Assembly (NCBI GenBank): GCA_026419775.2
Contig: JAOPGA020001434.1
Span: forward strand, 62,001-126,000
Direction of reading: 5' to 3'
DNA from: Acrasis kona
Taxonomy: Eukaryota; Heterolobosea; Eutetramitea; Acrasida; Acrasidae
Length of the DNA: 64,000 nucleotides
Shown: positions 46,539 to 57,441 of the stretch, in pieces
Position numbering within the stretch: position 1 is the first letter of the stretch
How the letters are laid out: each line of letters opens with the position of its first letter
Position numbers and translations under genes: made by a program
Notes under the pieces: generated by a model
What the model was told of the DNA's origin: nothing
The model's input: the letters and a program-made list of their open reading frames with translations, nothing else
Database searches by the model: none

Positions 46539-47259
46539 TTACAGAATTAAGCAATTCTTTTTGTCCTTGGCTCCTTGTTTTCCTTGTACAGTTTTTGGTG
46601 ATAAGTGGGTGACAATTGCTGCATTAAATACTTCCTTGACGTTTTGGTTCAAAAAAGCAGAGCACTCCAAATGTTTCACTGCTTTGATTTCGGTTGCGAC
46701 TTTCTTTCCCTCCTCTACAGTTACGGGGTGTTGTTTGCTTTTTGCAAGCTCAGCAACTCTCTTGGGATCTTCACGTAAATCAGACTTGGTACCAACCAAA
46801 ATAATGGGAGTGTTTGGTTGGAATTGCGCTATTTCTGGAGCCCATTTAGAAGTGATATTTTTTAATGAAGTGGGATTTTCAATAGAATAACACATCAAGA
46901 ATACGCTTGTTCCTGGATAGCTCAAAGGTCTGATTTTGTCATAATCTTCCTAAATGCTGTTTAGACGAACAGTAAGTTCGAATTAATCTTACCTGACCAG
47001 CTGTATCCCAAAGACCGACTTCAACGGATTTTCCGTTCACTTCAATAGTGGCGTTGTAGTTATCAAACACTATCTGGTTAGAAGAGATATAAAGTGTGCT
47101 ATAGAAAACCTGTTGGGATGTAATCTTGAGGGAACTTCTCCTCTGCAAACACAAACAATAAGCAAGTCTATTTTATAGTTAGGATATAGAGAATACTTTA
47201 CATACTTTTCCTACAGCTCCGTCACCTACAACGACAATCTTTATAGTTTCCTCGCTCAT
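46539..47259 (-). CDS. Rho/Rac-family small GTPase
   Basis: 199 aa in four exons: 47206-47259, 47110-47167, 46993-47069 and 46539-46949; introns 38, 40 and 43 nt. Spliced exons rebuild GDGAVGKT, the Rac switch I FPQDYIPTVFDNY, WDTAGQEDYDKIRPLSY, GTKSDL and the CSA motif. The C-terminus is Lys-rich and ends CLIL, a geranylgeranyl CAAX box. Rac GTPases drive actin polymerisation, fitting an amoeboid lifestyle. None of the three introns leaves a usable frame unspliced, which confirms them. Confidence 0.94.
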
Positions 47260-47515
47260 CGTAGCTATCTATTATCTGTGTTTATAACGTAATTGGACAA
47301 CTTGAGGTTTCTGTTGAAAGCAGGGCCCAATTATAAAGTTATTGTAACAGGATGGGGATATCTACTATATTGTTATTTCTATTTTAACATCATAACAAAG
47401 AATATACTTGTTGAATATGATTCTGATTGCATCTGATGCTAAAGACTGTAGTTACTTGATGGCGCAAGATTCTGTGTACAAATAACACAGTTGACAAAAA
47501 TTCTAAAATAGCGCC

Positions 47516-48782
47516 ATGTCAGACAGTAAAATTGAATCCGGATCACAGTTATTGAATATACCACATAATGCACCAGATCAAATAATAGAGAAGGAATTGT
47601 TTAAAGCATTTAATTCTTTTGATCTTACGTCAAATAATCTTTTGGATGAGAGAAAGCAGTTAGATTTTGCTCTTTTGATGGAGCTAATAGAACAAAAGTG
47701 CTTGAACTGCACAGAAGACGAATTGGAAGAGCAGCTGCGCATTAAATACGATTATAACAAAAGTGATTGCTTGATTGGTGCTCATGAGTTCGTCGAGATC
47801 ATGTCTACCATTGTGAAGAAGTCAATGGTCAGAGAGGATACAGTACATGAACAAGTTGAGGAAGGAATTAAACCATTCGAACCAAAACTACAAGCAGTTC
47901 CCAAACCAACAATTACAGGTAAGATGAAGATCGTTTTAATAACTAACCAAGGTAGATTTAGAAGAGGGTGTGACAAAAGAGTTCGAATCAAAACTTGATT
48001 TCGAGCAGCAGTCAATGTTGAACATGACTACCGAAAAATATCAAATGGAGCACACAAAGTACTACAAAGAAAATGCGCTTATAAAGCAGATGCTCCATGA
48101 CTTCTTGTCGAGTGTATTTGTACATTATCCAGACGATGTTTTCGAATTTGCCAAACAATATTTTTCCTCAATTAGTCTACCGGAAACGGATGGAAAAGAG
48201 GTGAAAAGCAACGTGTTGATAATAACAGGATGCTTATACGAATCCTTCAACAGCGGAAAAACACAGCTATTGGAAATGCTTATCAACGACTTTCCTCGGG
48301 ATGTAGAAGGTATAGTATCCCACACAACAAGACCGAAACGTGATACGGAGATAAACGGCATACATCACTATTTCGTCTCTCAAGATGAAGCCAACAGCAT
48401 TGAATTCATAGAGAGGGTTGTCGTTGGTCACAATGTATATGGAGTCTCTAAAGATGAATTAGATAGGGCGGTTAGAACTACGTCTAGGATTGGTGTGCTG
48501 TTCGCAAATCTTGAAGGCGCACAACAAATCATAAAGCAGAAGGATTACCTTAACATATCTTGTAGAAGTGTATACTTCAAGCCCCTCAATGTCGATGCAG
48601 TCAGAAGTTTTATGGAGCAAAAAGGAATAATCGGTGATGACTTGGATACACGTATACAAGAAATTAATAATGATAATCAATCCAATGATCTTGAAGGCTT
48701 TGAAATAATCGACGCTTCTGATGGGTCCTGTTACGAAAAACTTCACAAACTTGTAATCGACTTTATAACAGATGTCTTGTAA
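47516..48782 (+). CDS. Guanylate-kinase-like protein with N-terminal EF-hand-like region
   Basis: 407 aa in two exons (47516-47918 and 47962-48782), intron 43 nt. Residues 30-100 are helical with acidic loops that resemble a degenerate EF-hand pair. Residues about 225-400 form a guanylate kinase domain: SHTTRPKRDTEINGIHHYFVS matches the GMP-binding loop and VVGHNVYGVS the following strand. The P-loop is altered: the glycine that normally opens GxxxxGK(S/T) is displaced, leaving FNSGKT. It may be a pseudo-enzyme or scaffold like MAGUK or LRGUK domains. Confidence 0.75.
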
Positions 48783-48901
48783 TCAACATCAAAACAAGTC
48801 AGCTACGTCGATGTACAACCGAACAAAATAAATATTACTTCAAACACTAACAGAAACCAACTACATATATATCACAATTGTACTAAATAAATATTTAATA
48901 A

Positions 48902-49901
48902 TTACATTATATTCATGTCTTTAACGTCAACACCTTTCATCTCGTCTGTTTCCAAATCCAACTCTTCATACAATTCGTCCTTTGTTTTTGATCCCTGATC
49001 CAAAATTAAATTAATCACTTCCATCGCCCATCTTTTCCTTTTCTTCCATTCCGTTACATACTTGCCTAAAGTCGCTTGTGCAGCTTTCTTTTGTTCAGGC
49101 GTGCATAAATTAGCACCTTCCTTTAGTGATTTCAATCTCTCCGCCTTGGTCTCAGTTTCTTCGGTTAATTTCTCGATTCTTTCCTTTAGTTTAGCGTTGC
49201 TAGGGGCGTTGACAGCCTCTGACTTTTTGGTATTCAATGTTCTGTTTTCTGCTGTTAAGGCTGAGAGTTCTTGTTGGCGTTCCTTGATTTGTTGGTTGAG
49301 TGCTTTAAGTTCCTCTGGATCCATGACTTCCATCTTGTCTTGGTTGACGTAGTAGACTTTTGCTTTACCGCTTTCTTTACATGTGGCCTCTTCTTCTTCT
49401 ACTAGTTTATCTAGACATTTTTGACACATTGCTTTTTTGACACGGCCATGAAGGTTATCTAACATGTTCTGTAAACTATACGGCCTATTAGAAGTTTGTA
49501 AATATTCCAAGATGACGCGCTTTGCCTCTGATTCTGATTTGATGACGTCGGGCTTTGTGGCCGCTGCCTTCCCACCCTTTGCTTTGGCTGGTGTTGCTTT
49601 TGTTGTGGTTGCCTTTTTTTTTGTTTCCTTTGTATCTTTTTTGGCCGCTGCTGGTTTTTGTTAGTTTCAATGACGTAATGGGACACGTACTTTTTTTCGC
49701 GGGTGCTTTCTTTTTTGTATCCTTTTTTTCGGGTGAATCCTTCTTTGCCTTCTTCTTTGGTTGTTTAAAATCGTCGTCTGATTCTTCCTCTACTTCTTTT
49801 GATACATCCTCTTCATCATCTTCGCTGTCTACTGCTACTACAAAGTCTTCGTCGTCCTCAGCTTCGGACTCGCTATCTGCTTTCCTCTTCTTTCCAGCCA
49901 T
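48902..49901 (-). CDS. HOP2: HOP2 (PSMC3IP) meiotic recombination protein
   Basis: 319 aa in two exons (49691-49901 and 48902-49650), intron 40 nt. The first 110 residues are an unusual acidic then Lys/Ala-rich extension with no homologue I know. The winged-helix domain begins at VILEYLQTSNRPYSLQNMLDNL, followed by KAKVYYVNQ, a long coiled coil and the C-terminal helices. HOP2 with MND1 assists DMC1/RAD51 strand invasion, so meiosis-type recombination is implied. Usual HOP2 length is about 215-230 aa, so the N-terminal extension explains the excess. Confidence 0.87.
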
Positions 49902-50050
49902 TTTGTGTTCGATATAATATGATCCTATTGAAATAGTCAAGTTGAGTTCAATTAGATAATAGAATTACTTTACAACTCCAAATGAGCATAATGAAGAACA
50001 GCAAAAGAGCAGAAGAAATTAAGGAATAAGAAAATAATTTATATACATTT

Positions 50051-51223
50051 TTAAACTACAGATTGTACCGATGACTGCAGAATCCTTTTCACACAATCAC
50101 TTGGAACATAAAGCGGCTCCCCCTCTGATTTTCTTGAGATTGGTAAGTCATGTGGGGTGTCATCAACAACTTTTTTGACCTCATCTTCTTTCTTTGGTAC
50201 CGACGAAATGTATAAACTCTTTCTTTCCAAATTACCACTTTCTAATGTATTCAAAAGCTTTTGGATTTGTTGTTGAACTTCAGGGGTTTGGTTATTTAAA
50301 TGGGAGTGGAGGGCATTCGCCAAAGAATCTTTTTGAACTGGGGCCACCACATCGCAAGTTACATTTTCCCTTGGGGGCGCTACGTGATGAGATGTGGATG
50401 CAGCATTTACAAACTCCGCTCTTCTCTTTGGACTCGTGAGTAGATTACTTTTTGATGGTGTTAATAAGCTTCTCGCTTGGTAATTCGGTTGCATTCCAAA
50501 CATTGTCAATCTTCTGTTTACTTGCTCTTGTGTATACAAGCTTGTGAGGGGAACTGCAGACATGGGATTGGAATAAACAGAACGTCTTGGTGTGCTGTCA
50601 AATGAACTTGGCGCCATTGATGGTCTGTGTGTTATCGATCCCATCATGCTGTACCTAGAGTCGGGGTATTGGTTTGTTTTGATGGCCTTCAGTCCATCAG
50701 GATTTGGAACAAAAGTGATGTCCTGTTGGTCTATAAAATGTTTTTGTTGTCTTTTGGGAGTTTTGTAACTTTCTGCATCGTTATGTCTGGCAAGTTTTGG
50801 TGAGCGTGCAATCGTCTGTCTTCTGTTCGACTGCCTTGCGGCTTGTAAACGTTCTTGCTCTCGTTGATGGAGTATTTGCATCTTCTTTTGATACTCAGAT
50901 CCGCCAGCATATGAACAACTTGAAGCCTTTGTGTTCTGTTGTGGCTGGGATTGATTAATTTTGGAGGACGATGATAAAGGTTTGGTTTGGTTTGTTATTT
51001 TTGTATCTGTTTTCGATTTTGACCTTGGAGTGAGGCATTGCAGTGATTTTTTCATGTTTGATAAGTCCTGTTCCTGTTTCATTGTTTGTTGTATTCTTGA
51101 ACGAAGCTTTTCCCTCATCTCAGCAAGGTTTCCTGGCTTGTAGTCGTTGAATAAGCTTGTTATGTCATTTTCATTCCCAACGTATCTTGCTTGCGGTTGA
51201 GACATATTATTCATTGACGACAT
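50051..51223 (-). CDS. Unknown disordered 390-aa protein
   Basis: One exon. The sequence is Ser/Gln/Asn/Pro-rich and basic with a predicted short coiled region near residues 35-60 (EMREKLRSRIQQTMKQEQ) and another at 110-130. Multiple Thr/Ser-Pro sites are present. No catalytic or membrane motif. Possibly cytoskeletal or centrosomal by composition, which is weak evidence. Confidence 0.65.
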   Translation of the reverse strand: MSSMNNMSQPQARYVGNENDITSLFNDYKPGNLAEMREKLRSRIQQTMKQEQDLSNMKKSLQCLTPRSKSKTDTKITNQTKPLSSSSKINQSQPQQNTKASSCSYAGGSEYQKKMQILHQREQERLQAARQSNRRQTIARSPKLARHNDAESYKTPKRQQKHFIDQQDITFVPNPDGLKAIKTNQYPDSRYSMMGSITHRPSMAPSSFDSTPRRSVYSNPMSAVPLTSLYTQEQVNRRLTMFGMQPNYQARSLLTPSKSNLLTSPKRRAEFVNAASTSHHVAPPRENVTCDVVAPVQKDSLANALHSHLNNQTPEVQQQIQKLLNTLESGNLERKSLYISSVPKKEDEVKKVVDDTPHDLPISRKSEGEPLYVPSDCVKRILQSSVQSVV

Positions 51224-51341
51224 TTATTTCAAATTTTTTTAACGGAAAATGTAAAATTGAGTTGGCCAACTAAAGGATTGGATCTTTTGAAGTCTGACCC
51301 ACATATGTGAGGATCAAATTTTATTATTTGCGATGGAATAG

Positions 51342-51938
51342 GATTCCAACGAAAAACACTTTTCCGTAACTATAATCACAGGCGAAGACGGGTTCACACC
51401 ATCCGCCAGGTTCGGTCATTCCACGTATTACTTTGATGAAATGTTTTACATGATTGGAGGTACCAACAATTTAAAGACTGACTTTAACCGGGTCCAATGC
51501 TTGAACAAAGAGCGTGTCAAGCAAGAACGTGCATATGATTGTCTGGTCTCTGCCACCGTCACATACAGCACACAAGGAGAAGTCAACCATCAAAATTAGC
51601 AGAAAGGTAACCGAAAGTATATGACTCATGCAGTTCGTACAAAAAGATTAAACAAAATATAATGCTTGTGATACTTTACTTCATTAATAATACGATCGTA
51701 GTTAACTCCTCAATATGCTATCAGTTTGTTTGTTTGTGAGGCACCAATCACAGCCCATCAATGAATTTACAGCGATAGCTCCAACTACTGAGATATCAAT
51801 AGCTTCCCAACCACAAGTGAAGTTCCTACTTTGATACCGACGTTGACACCAACTGAGACCCACTCATACACACCAACCATTACATCAGTACCGAGGACAT
51901 TTAGTGACCAAAATTCTAGTTTACTTGGTTGTACGTAG
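51342..51938 (+). pseudogene. Rem­nant of a Kelch-repeat protein with Thr/Pro stalk
   Basis: An 86-codon frame (51342-51599) without a start codon contains one Kelch blade (PSARFGHSTYYFDEMFYMIGG) and ends in a stop. About 210 bp further on, 51813-51938 encodes a Thr/Pro/Ser-rich segment like a cell-surface stalk. Stops in between and a missing 5' end suggest a broken gene of a Kelch-type surface protein, or poorly resolved exons. The rest of 51224-52171 is non-coding. Confidence 0.45.
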
Positions 51939-52171
51939 TTGATTGCCTCTCTAACAAGATTCCAGTCAAAAAGTCAGGCCTTCCTCCTGACCTATTTGAT
52001 CAGAGCTTAATAAAACACTTGTCTGTATTAAAATCAATTTTTATGTTCTGCGAGATGATACTATGCCTGTGCTTCTAGAAATTTATCTTTTTTTTCGTGA
52101 GAGGGTTAAACAAGCTCTTCTTTATGAGGGTATTCGTGTTCATATGTTTCAGGTCAACCCAGGAAAAACAG

Positions 52172-53581
52172 ATGGGCGAAGCGAACAATGCTGAGGACAA
52201 AGACAGTTCGGTGACTGCACTAGAAAATCTATCAATCACAAGGACGAGACAAACAGATAGTGCCTTAAAAGTGCATAATATTAGAGACTACATTATTGAA
52301 GCGGTGACACTCGCCCACCAAGCAGTTCAGGCCGATAATGAAGTAGAACCAGACTTCGAGAAAGCTAGAAGATTATATAGAGATGTTGCACAAAGATTAG
52401 AACATGTAGCTCCATTCCTACCGGAGGAGCATGCAAAAGTTCTAAACAAATTCGTAAAGCAACTTAAAACACGAAGACTAACATTGTAAGAGTAAAATAT
52501 ATCTTGAGCGCGCACACGCTCTGAAGGAAGGACTTTTAAAGAATGAAGAATCCGAGGAAGAAAAGTTGATGAAGGAATATGAGTATGGAGTGCATTTTTG
52601 TTATATTAATTAACCCCAAATAGTATACCCCACTTTCCACATCACAAGTACACGATGATACCCCAACAATCAACACAATCCCTAAACCCCTCCATCTTAC
52701 TCACCACACTTCCACCTCCTAATGCACCCGTACAAGGTGCCCCCACCGAGGTACTAGGTTCCTCACCACCACAAACTGGGGGCTTCTTCGCACCCATATT
52801 TACTGTACCTTTCGTCGAAGAAAAATTACAACCCCAAGGAGACATTCAACCTCCTCAACAAAGCATCCATCGCCCTTTTTGGTTAATGAAAACATTGTCT
52901 TTGACTATGATTGAGGGCGGTTATCTCACTCCGGGTCTGTATATACCAAAGTCCGTTTGGTTCCAGAATGGTGCGAAACTGTTTGGTCAACAGGCAAAGA
53001 TCAATTTTTGTTGTAACATCAGTAACAGCCTTCAGGAGTTATCAAAGATTGATAAAGGCAACAAGAAATTACTTTTAGAACAATTGAATAAATTCATAAC
53101 CCATATGGAGAGGGAACAAAAAGAACTAAATAAACAATTACCATCCAGCAGCGCCAATCCTAGTGGAACATCTCAAGCAAAGGATATATCGGAGAAAAAG
53201 CAAGAATTATACAATGCAAATGCCAGCACATCATCGGCCAGTAAATACCTTAGCAGCAAGATGTTTGGTTTTGGAAAAAGTATTTATAAAAGTGCTATGG
53301 GTCTCGTCGCGAACAGAACCAAGGAGGACACAACAGAACATCCTTATGTTCCGTGGTTGATTTCTATTTTTGAACACGCTCAATTTTTAGACAACTGGAT
53401 CGTTCACTTTGAAAAAGAACCATCAGGTGATGTCAACGAAAGACTTGAGAAGATTTCATCCTTTTTTTATTTTGTATTGTGTCATTTTGTACTACAGGAT
53501 TTGAATATACTATTAGAAAGATATATGAGAAAGTCTAGGGAGTCTTTCAGTAGGTTGTTCCCAAAGTCTTACAAGTACTAG
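52172..53581 (+). CDS. MIT-domain protein with uncharacterised C-terminal domain
   Basis: 443 aa in three exons: 52172-52453, 52491-52582 and 52624-53581; introns 37 nt (with an ACTAAC branch-point-like site) and 41 nt. Residues 30-115 form an MIT three-helix domain (IIEAVTLAHQAVQAD, then YLERAHALKEGL), which binds ESCRT-III tails. A Pro-rich linker precedes a conserved-looking block beginning GGYLTPGLYIPKSVWFQ (about residue 195), with helices and a basic C-terminus. The combination resembles spartin-type organisation, but I do not recognise the second domain. A role in endosomal sorting is inferred from MIT only. Confidence 0.75.
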
Positions 53582-53750
53582 TAAATAATACATATTTTGT
53601 TCATTTCTTCTTGTTTATTGATTCTAGCCTAGTTTACGTAAACTTGTCGCGTTCCAACTCAGGACATCGAGATCCTGTGATCTTTTTTTTGAGACAGGAA
53701 ATCTGAACTTCAATTTCGCATCGTGTGAAGTTTCACATGATAATTACAAC

Positions 53751-54962
53751 ATGAAGAAGCAAGATGCTGAAACACGGAATGGTGCACTTCACTTTTTTGC
53801 CGGAGGGTATTCAATGCACCTTTAGGTACTAATAATGTTAGATTTTCTGGTTGCGCTGGTGCCACAGTCACGCAGCCCCTAGATGTATTAAAAACAAGAC
53901 TTCAATCTTCTTTAAAACAAGAACAACACAAAGTAGCGTTTGGAACGAGAACTATACATGGACTTTCGACAACATTTCGAAAAGAGGGTGTTCCTGGGCT
54001 ATTTAGAGGCTTAATACCAAATCTTATGGGAGTAGTTCCAAGTCGCGCTATATACTTTTATAGCTATGAAACAACAAAGGGTACTACACATTTCTAATAT
54101 TACTAATGAAATGTGATCAGATCTACTTTTAACAAAGTACAATGTTCGAAGTGATAGTGCCCTGGTTCCTACATTAGCAGCTGCATCTGCCGGCATAATT
54201 GTACCTGCAGTCATGAACCCCTTGTTTTTAGTAAAAACCAGAGTCCAAATCGACTCGGCTGGTTCAAAGAATGTGAATGGATATGGTCATTGTATGAACA
54301 GTTACACTTGTTTTCTTCTAATACCTTAAGGTATACGTGAGATTTATAAAAATGAAGGAGTGGTTGGGTTTTATAAAGGACTATCAGCATCAATGTTAGG
54401 AATTTTTGAAACTGCAATTTATTTTGTTTTATATGAAAAGGTAAAAAAAATAGCAGAAGAAGAGAGAGCGAGAAAATTAAACATTTCATTAGAGCAACTA
54501 AGAGAACGTAAGTTTGACATTCTTACCATTTCTAAAAAAACAAAAGGCGGGGCCAGTTATTCCCCATTATCTTTTTTGTTGATGAGTGGAACGTGTAAGG
54601 CCATCGCATCCATGGTTACATATCCACATGAGGTTGCACGCACTCGCATGAGAGAAAGAATTGATGGAAAATGTAGATACCCTAACCTAACTGGAACTTT
54701 TAAAACAGTTTTCAAAGAGGAGGGAATTAGAGGACTATATTCTGGAATGGGCGCACATCTCATAAGAGTGGTGCCTAATACTGCAATAATGTTCTGCTGT
54801 TACGAAGCGGCCATGCACTATGGATCTGCTCTACTTAACAAGAAGGTATGTATGATTTTATTTGTTAACCAATTTAACAATCGGTAGCCATCATTGGCAT
54901 CCACCATCCCCGAACAAGAAAAGAGAGAGTTACTTGTGGAAGAAAGCGGAACAGAACACTAA
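53751..54962 (+). CDS. Mitochondrial carrier, pyrimidine-nucleotide type (SLC25A33/36-like)
   Basis: 351 aa in five exons: 53751-53806, 53842-54080, 54121-54291, 54331-54845 and 54888-54962; introns 35-42 nt. Three mitochondrial-carrier repeats are present with the signatures TQPLDVLKTRLQ, NPLFLVKTRVQ and YPHEVARTRMRE. GLIPNLMGVVPSRAIYFYSYE and GFYKGLSASMLGIFETAIYF match SLC25A33/36 and yeast Rim2, which move pyrimidine (deoxy)nucleotides across the inner membrane. The short C-terminal tail is acidic. Its stop is 22 bp from the convergent PEN-2 stop. Confidence 0.88.
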
Positions 54963-54984
54963 ATAAAAAAACATTTATTGTCAA

Positions 54985-55337
54985 TTAAAAAACCCAAAAT
55001 CCTAATTGATTTAGTATACCACCTCTAACAAGAACATTCATTCTGTCTCCTAAATTTGCAACAACTATCCACCAAGATACTAACAATGCAGTCACGATCC
55101 CAAGGGCCGCTATAGATTTGATTGTATAAGAACGTGTTTCGCTCCTGTCATCATCTGAAACGTTTTGCTTCCATATGGCATAATGTGCGAATAAAATGAT
55201 GTTGCAGACCCATAAAAACGGTAGTCCAAAAAAGCCAGCTATAAACAGTACTACTATGAGAGCGTTCAAAAAGTGTCACACTTATATTTTTTAGCAATCC
55301 TTGGTGCTCTCTGTTTGGTCAATGGTTGGGCGAGCAT
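54985..55337 (-). CDS. PSENEN: PEN-2, gamma-secretase subunit
   Basis: 107 aa in two exons (55280-55337 and 54985-55250) with a 29-nt intron. The family core is clear: an N-terminal basic Tyr-rich lead, AGFFGLPFLWVCNI in the first re-entrant helix, and the conserved long second helix ending SWWIVVANLGDR. Usual length is about 100 residues, as here. PEN-2 stabilises presenilin in the intramembrane protease. The first exon is short, so the exact splice site is my best fit (55251-55279). Confidence 0.83.
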
Positions 55338-55390
55338 TTTGAAAAACTGCTTACAAATTCTCAGTTGATTCAAAACATCATAAAAAAGTC

Positions 55391-55949
55391 ATGGCACGCC
55401 TAGACAGCAACAACCATACAGATGATTATTCTTCGATCGTAAATACGAACCCCAACACAGCATTTGTTACAAGGAAACGCTTCTGGTTCTTCTACATGTT
55501 TTTATTGACAATTTTTTATTTGGTGGTTCATGTAATCGGCACTCCAGCTGGCGTTTCCTGGACGGTCATCAACATTTTGCATACATTCGTACGATAAGCA
55601 ATACCGTTCTGTAATACTAATTAAAACAGGTTTCGTTTCTGCTTCTTCATTGGCTTAAAGGATCCCCAATTGAAAGTGGAGACTTCTCTCAGGGGATCTA
55701 TGATAAACTTACCTTTTGGGAACAAATTGAAGAAGGAAACCAATTCACGCCTACGAAAAAGTTTTTGTCACTGGTGCCAATTGTTTTGTAAGTCAGATTG
55801 CTACTTATCGTCTTATATTTAGATTGCTCGTCACATCCTACGTAGATTATAACCACCTGTTCGTAAATTTGGTCGCAACATGTGCTGTTTTGCTTCCAAA
55901 GCTGCCCCCTATGCATAGAGTTCGTCTATTTGGTATTAACCAGGACTAA
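55391..55949 (+). CDS. ORMDL: ORMDL/Orm sphingolipid regulator
   Basis: 160 aa in three exons: 55391-55588, 55630-55787 and 55823-55949; introns 41 and 35 nt. It has the ORMDL pattern NPNTAFVTRKRFW, TPAGVSWTVINILH, LLHWLKGSPIE, TFWEQIEEGNQFTPTKKFLSLVPIVL, and the C-terminal LPKLPPMHRVRLFGIN. Four membrane helices in the ER. ORMDL proteins inhibit serine palmitoyltransferase when ceramide is plentiful. Divergent from PEN-2 with 53 bp between start codons. Confidence 0.94.
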
Positions 55950-56175
55950 GAACATAAATTTGTTATCAATCACTAAAATTAAAATGGGTTATACCCCACG
56001 TTTGTACAATTATTTTTTTATTTTGCACTTGTTCAATTTCAAAACTACACATTCTCCATTAGTAAACTATAGTTGTAGGTAATTAGATAACACCACTTGT
56101 CCTCCATCTTTTGCCATATACTTTTGTTTGTTCATTTAATTTGTTTGCGGTACTTTGTAAAGCGAGTTGACAACA

Positions 56176-56872
56176 ATGGTTTTAGGTATGAACTCATGTT
56201 GTGTTGTGTTAAAACTGTATAGAAAAGTCCCTAGACCTGCTAAATGACATAATCGGAAAGGTAACTGGAGAGCCTGCTAAAGATTCCAAGCCAAAAGTAG
56301 AAGTTAAAGAGAAAAAGACTGAACAACCAAAAGAAAAGCCAGCACCAAAAAAACAAGCGAAAAAGAATGCTCCACAAGAAATAACACCTTACGCATTAAA
56401 CATTCGTGTAGGAAAAATTTTATCAGTAGAACGCCACCCAGACGCCGATTCCTTGTTTATTGAGAAGATTGACGTTGGGGAAGAGAAGCCAAGAAATGTT
56501 TGCAGTGGATTGGTTGGTAAGATTGAACAGTCGGACATCCAAGATAAATACGTGCTTGTTGTCTGCAACTTGAAACCAGGAAACATGCGTGGAGTCACAA
56601 GTGAGGCAATGATCTTGTGCGCCACCGATGCTGTAACAAATGCTGTGGAATTATTGAAGATTCCCACATCTGCCAAGGTTGGAGACAAAGTTGACTACGA
56701 GGGGTATGATGCTCAAGATCCTGATGAACAAGTAAATCCTAAAAAGCTTACCAAGTTGATGCCTTTATGGGGAACAGACGCCCAAGGAAATGTTGTGTTT
56801 GATAAGACACATGTTGTGAAAATTTCAGAGGAAGTCGTCAAGTCAACATTTATAAATTCTGTCGTTAAATAA
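56176..56872 (+). CDS. EMAPII/Arc1p-like tRNA-binding protein
   Basis: 219 aa in two exons: a 10-nt first exon (56176-56185) and 56223-56872, intron 37 nt. After a Lys/Pro/Glu-rich linker (20-60), an OB-fold tRNA-binding domain (LNIRVGKILSVERHPDADSL, VCSGLVGKI, NLKPGNMRGVTSEAMIL) is followed by the EMAPII-type C-terminal extension with MPLWGTDAQG. Such proteins (AIMP1, Arc1p, TyrRS tail) deliver tRNA to aminoacyl-tRNA synthetases. No catalytic domain is present. AATAAA (56868-56873) contains the stop. Confidence 0.92.
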
Positions 56873-56961
56873 ACATTTCGTTTAGGATGGATGGCTTGCT
56901 TTTTTATCTTCACAAAGTCTAAGAAGTAATAGTAGTATTTATCAAGTCAAATTTATTTACA

Positions 56962-57441
56962 TTATTGAACAAAAGTAGGGGATGGTATATTTTTCATGGG
57001 TTCTAAAAGCTGCCGACAAGCCTTTATGTTTTCTTTTTGTCTTCGATGACTCCTCTCATTATATACATCTTGTTCAAGACAAAGACAAAATTTTGGTAAT
57101 GTAACAATTTCCTTCCGATTATTACTTTTTTTACTCTCCTTCTGGTCAGCTTCTAGTTTACGCGCTTTAAGAGCCACTGTCACATCTTCGCTAAGCCCAT
57201 CATTAATTTTCTTAATTTTACCAACGCGAAAATGTAGGTTAGGATCAACACATCCATGAATAAGCATATCTTCAGGAATCATTACTAAGATAACGTCATC
57301 TATATGAAGTAACTCTGAAGTATCTGGGCTGTTAAGGAACGTTCTTGAAACAACAGCGTGGGATCTCTTTTTATTTCTTCTTGACCTTAAACGATCGTCC
57401 ATATTCCTCTTCATGTATGATTCAAAGAAGCTGTTGTTCAT
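56962..57441 (-). CDS. Unknown 159-aa basic protein
   Basis: Single exon of 159 codons. A basic N-terminal third (with RSRRNKKR) and a middle segment with alternating hydrophobic residues (DVILVMIPEDMLIHG) that could be a beta-rich domain; the C-terminal third is charged and helical. No family recognised. It converges on the tRNA-binding gene. Confidence 0.6.
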   Translation of the reverse strand: MNNSFFESYMKRNMDDRLRSRRNKKRSHAVVSRTFLNSPDTSELLHIDDVILVMIPEDMLIHGCVDPNLHFRVGKIKKINDGLSEDVTVALKARKLEADQKESKKSNNRKEIVTLPKFCLCLEQDVYNERSHRRQKENIKACRQLLEPMKNIPSPTFVQ

